Source: Halisarca cf. caerulea (taxonomy: Eukaryota; Porifera; Demospongiae; Chondrillida; Halisarcidae). From it: a stretch of DNA of 64,000 bases. The position numbers and the translations under genes were made by a program. Below are positions 1-12,711 of this stretch, one piece after another. Under the pieces are notes generated by a model. That model had not been told where the DNA came from and made no database searches. It worked only from the letters and a program-made list of their open reading frames with translations. Where the stretch lies: the NCBI GenBank assembly GCA_963170055.1, contig CAUJGJ010000065.1:275001-339000 (forward strand), given 5' to 3'. Position 1 is the first letter of the stretch. Every line of letters begins with the position of its first letter.

Positions 1-510
1 TGCACATACATACTGCACATACATACTTCACATACGTACATACTGCACATACATACTGCACATACATACTGCACATACATACTGCACATACATACTGCAC
101 ATACATACTGCACATACATACTTCACATACGTACTGCACATACATACTGCACATACATACTTCACATACGTACATACTGCACATACCTACGGCACATACA
201 TACTGCACATACATACTGCACATACGTACATACTGCACATACATACTGCACATACATACTTCACATACGTACATACTGCACATACATACTGCACATACAT
301 ACTGCACATACATACTGCACATACATACTGCACATACATACTGCACATACATACTTCACATACGTACTGCACATACATACTGCACATACATACTTCACAT
401 ACGTACATACTGCACATACATACTGCACATACATACTGCACATACATACTGCACATATATACTGCACATACATACTGCACATACATACTGCATGTACATA
501 CGTACGTACT
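1..510. repeat. 13-bp minisatellite
   Basis: Tandem array of a unit close to CTGCACATACATA, with scattered variants CTTCACATACGTA. It runs from the left edge to about 510. Its minus-strand open frames (Tyr-Val-Cys-Ala repeats) are products of the repeat and are not genes. Confidence 0.9.
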
Positions 511-635
511 AGCAGTATCATTTTCAATAGTGAGCACAAGGCAAGGAAAGAGAAGTGAGTACTGACTATCCACGAGTATGTACGTACGTAAGTGCTACCA
601 TAGTATTGCATTACCCATACTGCTTCTCACCTCCA

Positions 636-854
636 TACCGCATATCCAGAAATATTGGTGATTTGGCGGTTTGGCGGTCAGGATCAAAATTGCCAAATTT
701 CTATCACCAAATTTACATAAACCTACGTACTTACTTACTATGCTTTGTCCTTGCTTTGCAACCATCAAATTTAATTTCCGCCAATACTAGATTACAGCCT
801 GATCTTTCACAAATCCCAAATTTAATGATCACCAATATTTCCAGATATACGATA
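636..854. mobile_element. MITE family A, copy 1
   Basis: Inverted-repeat element of about 219 bp with ends close to TACCGTATATCCGGAAAT and GGCGATTTGGCGG-like interior. It is an inverted copy of the element at 45075-45295, which shares the TIRs and the segment TTTGGCGGTTTGGCGGTCAG. No coding capacity. Copy 1 is more diverged. Confidence 0.7.
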
Positions 855-1852
855 TTCTTATGCTGACATCATTGGGTCTGCGAGAAATGACATCAGCATG
901 AAACTATGGAGGTGGGAAGTGGTCTGGGCAACATGAGACTAGTACTACCCCAGGTACTCATTTACTAAGCAAAGATCGACAGCATTACACACTTCACAAC
1001 ATTGAAATGATAGGAACGTTCAAAATCAGCTACAGTTTTCCAAACTGCTCTAAACAACATTTACTTCTTCTGCATTGTTGTTCATCTTATTTCATGAGCA
1101 GTCAACTGTCCCCATGTTGCATACATTACTGGTGTGATTAGGAAAACAGACAGTACTGTGCATCAGTAAACTGCAAAATAGACTGTTTTGGGTGTGTGGT
1201 GAATAGTAAACAGATAACTTTGTGTGTATACTGTTAGTGCGTGTCTTTAGTATTGTCCTGCAATAATAGATACTGGTTGCTAGTATAACGTGCTTAGCAG
1301 AATTGCAATCGTCCCATGATCTTTGTACCTACGTACGTACATACATACTGGTATACAGGCACTCATGCACAGCTCACAACAGTACAGTTGTGGAGCTACC
1401 ATACATATGCATGGAAGTCATTGGCTAGTAGGGTAAACCGGGGCAATTCGGAACGGTAGATCACAAACTGTTATAAACACAACTCCTAAGTCAGTTCATG
1501 TCTGTGTTGTCTTGGTGAATTGGGAGTTCAGTAGTTGCAGGTAGTGCATGGCTGGATAGCTCAACTGTAGTAGAAGTTTATGGCCCTGGTCTAAACTACC
1601 CCAGTGTTCCAAATTTGCCTATGTAAATCTGCCTAAACTAGCCCAGTGTTCCAATTTGTCTGAAATTGTCCTTAAACTATCCCAGTGTTCTAAATTGTCC
1701 TAAATTGTCCCCAGCGTTCCAGTAGTCCAAATCATCCTCAATTGTCCTTGACGTACCCCAGTATTCCAAATTGTCCTAAACTACCGCAGTGTTCCAAATC
1801 ATCCTAAACTACGCACCCAGTGTTCTAAATTGTCCTCCTTCACTCCTCTCAC
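855..1852. other. Non-coding stretch with degenerate CCCCAGTGTTCCAAAT repeats
   Basis: No exon of the EPS15-like gene could be fitted here. From about 1585 to 1835 the motif CCCAGTGTTCCAAATTGTC recurs six or more times with spacing of roughly 30-50 bp, interleaved with TCCTAAACTA. The same words appear near 13430, 14266 and 32255-32460, so this looks like an internally expanded copy of a dispersed element. Confidence 0.5.
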
Positions 1853-3835
1853 CTTTTCAGAAATGAGGTACATGGCAACTGCAAACTGTTCTGCATTCAG
1901 CTTCCCAGAGGACTTGGTATCAATCAGGTTCCTGTGATGACATGCAACAACAACAACATAAACGCAAACATGAATACATACAGTGGAAACTCGTTATAAA
2001 GAACACTCTTACAGCAAATTTCTGCATAATTTTAAAGTGAATAGCTTCATGTGGCCCAGTTAGTGTTCTGCTATGAAATATTACCCGGTTATAGTGAACT
2101 TCTGATAGAGTGGAGAATTTTCTGTGTCCCTGGGATTCGTTACAATGAGACTCCCCTGTACATACATACAGTGTGCACACACATGTACGGTATATGCACA
2201 GACCCTAGTACACACCAAGCGCACACAATACAACAATACAAACATGGCTACATTTCTGTAATAGTCTCCCCAACGTCTCCCATTGCAAAGAAAAAGTGTA
2301 TACGGTGAAACCTCTATTGACACCTCTGAAATGCGGCCACCTGTTTTAACAGGACACCACTGCTCCGTCCCATTTGAAGTCCCTCACATTGACATGTGTA
2401 CATTTAAACCTACGAAATAAGGACACCTCCATATACAGGACAGCTTACTGTGGTCCCAATGGTGTCCTGATTATAGAGGTTTCACTGTACAGGACAGCTT
2501 ACTGTGGTCCCAGTGGTGTCCTGATTATAGAGGTTCGCTGCATCCGCACTACTGCCCACTTCTGCTGCCAAAAGTTTAATCTGCCAAAAAATGGCAGTGG
2601 TGGAAAATAGGTACACACATGCACAAGGGCAGTACAGTACTATCCCTCTGAGATACCATACTTCGGGACTGATGAAAGGACTTAGGTGGTCTCCAAAAAG
2701 GGGGCATTGTGTATGGGACATATCTACACGCATACTGTGCATACAGTATGTACATACAGTATGTACAGTACGTACGTACATCATTGGTCAGCAAGGTTAC
2801 ATGATTGTACCATGTCATGATGTGTACATAGTTGCACAATTGCAGCAAGATCTTTTAAACATTCATTTAAACAAATTGGAGCAAGATTCTTTGAAAAACA
2901 GAAGATATTGTGCAATTGAGTCGAGTTACGTATTTAGGCAGTAAATCCCTCTTCTAATCTTACCAGAAAGAGTGTATACATACGTATATGACATCTATCC
3001 AAACATGCTATTCTGTAAGCTTTCAGGCAATATTGTGAAGTCACACTCAGCCTTACGTAACAACAATATACAGTACTGTGAAACTTGCTTAGTACAGTAA
3101 GTACCTGGTTTAGTACACACTCCTGGATAGTAAGTACTCCTCATTCTGTCCCTGTGTATACCTCATGTACATAAGCCAACCCTGACAGTAAGTACGTACC
3201 TCCGATAATAAGTACTGATTTTGTGTCCCCTTTGAGGTACGTACTAAGCAAGTTCCACTGCAGGAGGTAACTAACCAAAACACAAGCAACAGTCATTTTT
3301 GGGTGGTTTCTTACTTCCTTGGTTCACGATCATTTGTTGTTAAATTTAGCATGAAAAGTATGTACATACATGCGTACGTACCTCAAAGAAGAGGTAAATA
3401 TGTAGGATACAGACACAGGTGGTGCAATAACAGGCACGCCTCTGCATAAATGTGCAGAGAGGGCACCTCTGGTAGTGGACTCTCCCAAATAAGGACACAG
3501 TACAGTAAACCCCTCTACAAAGGACACAGCTTGAGGTCCCAAAATAGTTCCTCCCTATAATTCTTATGCATTTTTAGCCTCCCAAAGAGGACAACCTCCT
3601 TACAAAGAACAAATGGAGCTGTCCCAAATTGTCCTTTATTTGGAGGTTCCATTGTACATTGCATCTGTACTTGCAGAAGTGCCTGAATGTGTGTGTACAT
3701 AATACATGGGGACTTTTCCTGGGAATATCATTTGCTTAGTTTAACAATATTCATAGGGACTGAGATAATATTTACAGTATAAATAAGGACACACACACAC
3801 ACACAGGAATTTCGATGCACACTCAGCATGCACGG

Positions 3836-3905
<70 letters not shown>

Positions 3906-3909
3906 ACAA

Positions 3910-3946
<37 letters not shown>

Positions 3947-4007
3947 AACACACACACAAACACACACACAAACACACACACAAACACACACAGAGACACA
4001 CACACAA

Positions 4008-4050
<43 letters not shown>

Positions 4051-4341
4051 CACACAAACATGCAAACACACACACACACACACACCATATTTCAGCCAAT
4101 ACAGCTGACGGGAGGTTAGATGCCATGAACAAGCCTTTAGACTCATCTCCAGTTACAAAGCCATCTTTGTCTTTATCGATCCCCGAGAAGTACTGATCAT
4201 ATTTGGCCTTCATCTCTGGCGTTATCAGCCACTCCCCGGATGATGACTGTAGTAAGATAAGAGAACAGAATGATGAACAAAAGCGCTAAGTTACCAACAT
4301 ACATACTCTATACGTACGTATTCTACCACTAGCAAGAGGAG

Positions 4342-4400
<59 letters not shown>

Positions 4401-6971
4401 ACCATACTGAACAGGAGATATAACACATATGGTGCAAGCAGCTATCTGAATTGCAATGGGCCCCCAAACGCAGTACTTTGCAAGTGGGCTAAGTATACAC
4501 GTACTGTACGTATGTAGGTTGTAGTGGCAGATAAAGGTTGCCAAGCTATTGAATAATTCTAAACGTGGCTTAATATGTGAGCAGAGTACAAAATGGCAGC
4601 TGCCATCTCAACACAGTCAGACTAGATAGCACATTGACAATTGTGCATGGGAATACGCTGCTTGAGCTTACATTCCCACGGGGCTGGGGTTAGGGGCCTA
4701 TCCAGATGCATACAAGTAGGCTGGTACAGTACATTGTGCAATGCAGCAGAAAGGATCCTGAAAACATGACAAATATTCACCAATTTCCAAATTGCAGAGA
4801 ACAAGAATATCAGGTATATACGTATATACGTACGCACGTTTGCTAGGGAATTCACTGTAGATAAGTACGTACTGCACGATATGGAGACATTAGCACAGAT
4901 TTGAACCCCACATAACTTCCTTTTTCCCAACAAAGATACTCGAATGTCATTACATCTACACAATAATAACACACAATAATTATTATACAGTCTGCATAAT
5001 ACATAATACAGTACATAATAATTATTTAACTACACATGTAGGTACGTATGTATTAGTTATATCCTGTCCAGGTGTGCTGCAGCAGAAATACAGTGCTGAT
5101 GACCTTGGGCTTTGCCCTCAGTCGATCAGCACTGCATTCCAGCTACAGCACACCTGGACAGGATACAACTAATACATACATACATGCTAATTATTACACA
5201 GATTTGTCTAGCGTGGCAGGTGGGTAGGTATTACAGCTAAACATTCCCCAGACACGTACGTACAAGGAGGCTGGTACTGTACATCATGCAATGTGGCAGA
5301 GAGGATTCCAAAGTATTGATCAGTTTCCCAACCACAGAGGATAGGTATGCAAGTGTGTGTGCTTGCAAGGGGATTCACTGTGGACACTGCACAATACGAG
5401 ACATTAGAAGAGATTAGAACAACACATAACTCCCATTTATTTCCCAATAGAAGTACCTTAACGTCATCAAATCTGCACAATAACACCACATAACAATATA
5501 GTTGTAGAAATTCTTCGACATGCTAGATCGATTTGGATAAGTTTTATCTTTGGACAGATAACGCATGTCACACTTTTTCATCAACAATTATTCAATTGTA
5601 CTATAGTACAGATTGTACAGACAGTATAATTGAATAATTGTTGATGAAAAATTGTGACATGCGGTATCTATCCAAAGATAAAACTTATCCAAACCACATA
5701 ACAATATCACATACAGTGGAGCCTCGTTAGTAAGAACACTGTTAATGAGTAATACCTGGTTAGGAGGTACAAGGATATGATGCCCCAGCTTATAACCCAT
5801 AATACTAATCTATATGGTTAGCAAGTACTACTGATAGTGAGTATCAATTTGGAGGGTCCCCAGGTGTTCTCACTAACGAGGTTTGACTGTATGTACTTAG
5901 TTTACATAATACATATCGAATACATATCGAATACATATCGAATACACATCGAATACATATCGAATACATAATGAATACACACATATAAGTCATGCCTGTA
6001 ATTATACAAATTAGTCTAGTGTTGCAGGTAACCGTGTTCTCCCCAGTTATCTTAAGGCACGTTAGTCCAACATGCCTTCTTTTCTAAAATTTAACACTAT
6101 TGGTATGAAAAACATCCATGTATTCATGGTGTATTGTAAATCTATACTTAGTACAAATCATGCTACAGTAGAACTGGATAGTAAGTACTCCAAAGGGAAG
6201 GCAAAATAGGTACTCACTATCAGAGGTACTTACTATCCAAGGTGCTTTCAATGGTATTGCATAAGGTAGGGACAGAGCAATGAGTACTTACTATCCAGGA
6301 GTACTTACTAACCCAGGTACTTACTAACAGAGTTTGACTGTATTACCCAAAACTGAAACTTCAAGCAATTTGTGATGCATTGTATGTATACGTATATGAT
6401 GGTGTATGTATACATATGTACATATTCAACATGCCTTAACTTACTTTTGGGGAGAACACTGTAGGCATTACAGCTAAAAATTCCCCCATGTATTTGGTTT
6501 CAATTCATTGGAAAGTAAGTTCCCTCTTTAGATTGAAAGGATGCAATCTTGCCCAAAACAGGAAACCCACAGGAATTCACCTACAGACTTACTGTATATA
6601 CAGTATAGATAGCTAGGTAAGCATATAATTAGGGGAAAAACAAGGTTATACGTATATCATTTTGCTTGGTGGCAATTCGCCCAGTTCCCCATTGATATAG
6701 ACGTACTATCATCTATTTATGTGATGAAAGATATGCAAATCAAAATCTACCCTGTGATCCATTTTCTACCATGTAATGTATGTATGATGTCTGTTCCTCA
6801 CTCTCTCCCCTTCTCCACAGCCCCAAAACTATCTCTCTCACTCATGAAATGACACAGTAAGGTTCAAGCAGTAATGTACATACATACTGTATATGCATAC
6901 TGCATGTATATATGTATATATGTACATGCATATGCAGTGATGGGAACAACTACTAAAAGTACAATAGGTAG

Positions 6972-7014
<43 letters not shown>

Positions 7015-7052
7015 CACACACACACACACACATGCACACACACACACACACA

Positions 7053-7094
<42 letters not shown>

Positions 7095-7171
7095 CAAACA
7101 CACACACAAACACAAACACACACTAACACACACACACACAAACACACACACACAAACACAAACACACACTA

Positions 7172-7204
<33 letters not shown>

Positions 7205-7249
7205 CACACACAAACACAAACACACACTAACACACACTAACACACACTA

Positions 7250-7280
<31 letters not shown>

Positions 7281-9263
7281 TGTATGACAAGGAGCTTGTG
7301 AAGGGAATAGTTAACACGTGCTTCTCACTGAAGGGGCAGAGAAGCCACGTAGGTGAGTGAAGAATACCCCCCATTCATATCATTTTACACTTCTAATCGA
7401 AAATCCCCTACACATTGAATTACACCTTGGCTAAAATATCTGTTGGAGCCCTTTTCTAGTAAGGATTATTGTACATACATATACACCTGCGGTGGTGTGT
7501 GCTTAAGCAAGCTGTTGCCACTCGTTGGTCATTCTGACCCATTCCTACACATTGCATGATGTTTCCAAACAGTAGCATACCAAGAGGATGAAAAGGTCTG
7601 CCCACATGGGAGACCATGGGGAGGTACAATGTCCTCCCTAAAGGTACTGTATGTATGTATATTCTCACACAGTTCATTGAAGCTGACCATATTAGGGTAC
7701 AGTAGACCCTCGATTATCCGGACCCCTTTGGTCACAGCAACTTTCTAGGTGTCCGGATAAGTGAAATAGTCTGGATAACTGAAATTACAGGGTTTTTTCC
7801 ACACATGCATTATTAAAAGTTATTGCATTGTAAAACTAATGTATTTCAATCTTTAATCAATGTATAGAAATCACATGTATTGTTATTGCAGATACTCAAG
7901 GCCGGCCTTAGGGCCCGGATAATCGAGGCTCGGATAATCGAGGGTCTACTGTATATGTAAATCGAATGCTATAAAGTTTCAGTACAATTGTATAATACAT
8001 GTAAGCACAATGTCATAATACTTGGAAAACAGTTTACATACAGCAGCTATTCAGTGACCATTTGTGGTATGTAGGTTTATGTATATACGTATATAGCCAC
8101 ATGGAACTACCGGTACCTCCTTTTTAGGTGATGTCATAAGCCTCATTTACCCTGGCTTGTTAAACGGGTTTAGAAAGCGCTCTAACGTTAAATCGGTTTA
8201 AATCACTTGCGCGTAAAATACGCTGAAATGGTTTAGTTAAACTTTACCAGTGTAAAAGGGGCTATAGTCTCAGAAATGGGAGGCAAAGACTTGGCAGTAT
8301 GGTTTCACATATGTATGTATGTACGTACGTATGCACATGAACCTCACTTGTACACAAAGTACTGAATTCACACGCAACACAGAAAATAAAACAGCAAGAC
8401 ACCCATACATCTACAGGCACGTATCTCAAACATGTAAGTGCATACATACATATGTACATACTGCAGACTAGGCACATACGCATGTACATAAGCAATGCAG
8501 CAGAAAACTTAACCCACTAGATTCAAAAATTACATGCAAAAAGTACATACACAATGTACAATATGTACATACATACGTATGTGTACATATATACATACGT
8601 AATGTACAATGAATATGTACATACATACATATGTATGTGTACAAATTACTATGTACGTACATACATACAACTATATAAAGCTACGCATATGTACATACAG
8701 AATGAGTACCAGATGTGCGTGTACACTACACAATAACCACACGTGCGTACATATGTACATACATACATACATACGTATATATGTACAAGTTACTATGTAC
8801 ATACGTACATACCACTAAAGCTACATATACGTACGTACATACAGAATGAGTACCAGATGTGCGCGTACACGCCACATGTGCGTACATAAGTACATACGTA
8901 TGTACTACAATGTACCTCTCTTCTAACTGGCAGCGGTGAAGACGATATTGAGGAGGCTGCTATCTTGAGAGCTGGTGGTAAAACAGATGGGACGGGTTCC
9001 CCTCCTCGGCATCGACCAATCAGATGAATGGCAATAGAGAACTCGCTTATGGTGAGGGCACCATCGCAGTCTGTATCAGACAATGTCCATATCTGCAATA
9101 TTAGTGAAAGCACGTACATAAAGTATGCATCCATACACAAACACACACACATGTACAAACACATGTACAGACACACATGCACATACACACACACACACAC
9201 ACACATACACACACACATACACACACACACACAACACACACACACACATACACACACACACAC

Positions 9264-9309
<46 letters not shown>

Positions 9310-9446
9310 ACACACAATTCTGTTAGGTAAGTTTATCAGGTTTTGTATACAAACATAAAAATATGCACATCACAAATTAAACAAACGGACTTACGCATGA
9401 AAACACTTTCTCTGTTACATAATATTATCAAAACAATACACACACA

Positions 9447-9493
<47 letters not shown>

Positions 9494-10046
9494 TGCCCAA
9501 GACATCAGTGGATAGTCCTGACTTGAGAAACATCTGTATTAAAGGAAGCAGCCATGAACGTACGTAGGTACATAGTACGTATGTGTGTACACATGTACAT
9601 ACGTACGTGTATACAAGTTGATACCATAAAAGCTGTTTTCACACTATGTTAAATGGTATTTGAACAGGATACATGTGACTACAACAATTTTCAACAACAA
9701 AAGAGACATGTATGCATATATATGTACACTTAATTCATATAACACCATATACGTACTAGATATGCGTACATACAATAAAGAGTATGACTGAATATACTCG
9801 CACATATTGAGTGGTACAGAACAAGCACTAAACATGAGGCTCGTGAAGTGTTTTAATCACAAAAAAATCACAAAAATGCATGATTCGGAGAAAGACTTTA
9901 TTACTGTGACCTTAAATCCTCTGATTTCTGAGAAGTTAGAGGTGGTTGGCTATACATTTTGCTGGTTGGGCCCGACCACCTCCGACCACACCCAATATAA
10001 CAAACACGGCACACACGCACGCACGCACACACGCACACACACCACA

Positions 10047-10079
<33 letters not shown>

Positions 10080-10083
10080 CACA

Positions 10084-10142
<59 letters not shown>

Positions 10143-12096
10143 CTTAGTTGGCACACCTGTTTTGCTTTTTCTCCAGACACTTTCCCCTTCTCAGGTTGCA
10201 TGTTCTATATAAATGCAAACATGATGGGCTCTTTAAGAATTCAGACAAGGGAACAGTATAAATGAGCCCAAGCAAAAAATCACATAAAGTGGAACCTCCG
10301 AAAAAGGACACTTTGGGGACGACATAAATTCAGCTGATTAGTCTTTCATGGAGAGGTTGTCCTCTTTGGAAGGTTCAAAACGTATTGTAGGAATTATTCT
10401 GTACGTACGTACATGTATATCGCGTCCTTTGCAGAGAGGTTTACTATACTGTGTCGGTATCTGGGAGAGTCCTTGTTTGGAGGTCCCACTGTAATACATG
10501 CATGCATGGCTTGGCAGAAACTCACACACAGCCAACAAGTCACACGGACATACATACCGTATGTATGTATGTACAAAATATGACAAGTATGTATGTGCTA
10601 TACGTATGTATGTACATATGTATGCAATACACACACACACTAATACACACACACAAATACACACACACACACAAATACACACACACACTAATACACACAC
10701 ACACTAATACACACACACACACAAATACACACACACACAAATATGCATGAAGATAGTACTCCGAAAAGTGAATGGTGCAAGCTTGCAGTAATGCCCATGT
10801 GGAAAAGAGGAGATCCACGTGGCTAACCAGGAAATCACACATTGGCAAACTAGTATATGCATGACTTGTTGTGTACGTATGTGTTTCATAACATGGCCTC
10901 AGTCAGCTCAGCACATACGTAGTGCATGCAATTTCCTACCACACACCCCACCACATACGTACATACATACAGTTGTGCAGCATTACAAGATGCAAATATG
11001 CTATTATTCCTGATAAGAAGTGGCAGCTAGGAGCTGGCAGGAAGTCAGTCTGGCATGTGGCAATCTGCGAGTCTATACCACGTACATACATATATATTAT
11101 ATTATATACACATAAGTGCATACTTGGCATACCAGACAGCCAGGATGCAGTAACATTCTCACTCCTACATACACTATCTAAGTCATGAGTTTCCAGTCAT
11201 TTTGCTGATACACGCATACATACACATGTAAGTACGTAGGTAGGTATGTCTGCTACATGTATGTATGTTCATATATGTACGTACATAGCAACAGATTTGA
11301 AATTTCACGGTGCATGCATATACAGACATATGAACATATGTGTGCACAAACGTGGAAATCAGGGGTAGGTGCAAAAGGAGGAGTACATTTATGTAGATCA
11401 GGAAAGTGCAAACTAACCATTGACATGCAGTCACCAGGAACATACAAAGTAAGCCTTTTGTGTGTGTAGAAAACAGGACAAACTAGGAGTGTGTATGTAC
11501 GAACTATGTGCTTCGTAATTGGGAAATTCTGCTAACCAGTAGTGTGCACTAAACAGGAGTGAGTGCTAAACAAGAGGGTGTACCAACCAGGAAGGTACGC
11601 TAATCAGGAGTGTTCACCAGAATTGTGCGCAAACCAGGAATGTGTGCTAACCAGGAGTGTGTGCTAACCAGAAGTGTGTGTTAACCAGAAGTGTGTGTTA
11701 ACCAGAAGTGTGTGTTAACCAGTACAGGGGAACTTAACAGGCATACGTATGTGCCAACCAGCATTGTCTATCGATAAGGAGCATTATCCCAAGCTAATAT
11801 CTCACGTGAAACATTGAAATAGATCTCTTTCGTTCTTCTGCATCAATGATCCATGGCTTGGTGGATGGCTTAACTGGGTTAAACTGCGGCAGTGGATCCT
11901 TGGCTGTGATGTTGGATATTGTTGGCTCCTTGCCAGCTTGACAGACAGCAACCAGACGAACAGCGGTGAAGAATGCCTGAAAATGAGGAATGCATGTTGA
12001 TCAGATGCTTACATGAAAATCCTATACCCGTACATACTAACAGTAACAGAATTCCGGGTGTGACTGTGTATACATTTCACACATGCACGCATCCAT

Positions 12097-12185
<89 letters not shown>

Positions 12186-12207
12186 CCCGCACAAACACAC
12201 ACACATA

Positions 12208-12270
<63 letters not shown>

Positions 12271-12351
12271 ACACACATGCCCGCACAAACACACACACAT
12301 ACGTACACACACACACTTACACACATGCCCGCACAAACACACACACACATA

Positions 12352-12400
<49 letters not shown>

Positions 12401-12407
12401 ACACACA

Positions 12408-12450
<43 letters not shown>

Positions 12451-12456
12451 CATATG

Positions 12457-12487
<31 letters not shown>

Positions 12488-12518
12488 ACACACATGCCCG
12501 CACAAACACACACACATA

Positions 12519-12573
<55 letters not shown>

Positions 12574-12654
12574 ACACACATGCCCGCACAAACACACACA
12601 CATACGTACACACACACACTTACACACATGCCCGCACAAACACACACACACATA

Positions 12655-12711
<57 letters not shown>

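Larger units (their letters stand above)
1853..4246 (-). other. EPS15: EH3 exons (EPS15-like exons 9-10)
   Basis: Exon 9 (4246-4086) encodes WLITPEMKAKYDQYF, then DKDKDGFVTGDE, a canonical first EF-hand loop characteristic of EPS15 EH3, and ends at ...LAEIW. Exon 10 (1931-1853) continues NLIDTKSSGKLNAEQFAVAM and YLISEK and ends at a GTGAGA donor in phase 0. The shared Trp codon is split TG/G across a 2.15-kb intron. No further exon could be found between 1852 and 1. Confidence 0.87.
8916..10204 (-). other. EPS15: EH2 exons (EPS15-like exons 6-8)
   Basis: EH2 is cut by very small exons: 48 bp (NMQPEKGKVSGEKAKQ), 42 bp (MFLKSGLSTDVLGK) and then 177 bp starting IWTLSDTDCDGALTISEF. The loop DTDCDGALTISE has Asp at 1, 3 and 5, Gly at 6 and Glu at 12, a canonical EF-hand calcium loop. 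The domain is followed by PVPSVLPPALK, the linker typical of EPS15 EH2. The donors of the two small exons lie in or beside (GT)n tracts. Confidence 0.88.

Noticed and set aside
855..1000. A possible next exon of the EPS15-like gene
   Set aside because: Every AG acceptor tried on the minus strand led to an early stop in the required phase 0, and part of the region is the flank of a MITE.
3728..4213. Long open frames of Cys-Val or His-Thr repeats across CA/GT tracts (here and at about 6840-7230, 9030-9330, 12009-12813, 22178-22630, 57223-57707, 59906-60681, 63077-63631)
   Set aside because: They are by-products of dinucleotide repeats, which have no stop codons in any frame. Real exon ends are embedded in some of them and are annotated separately.
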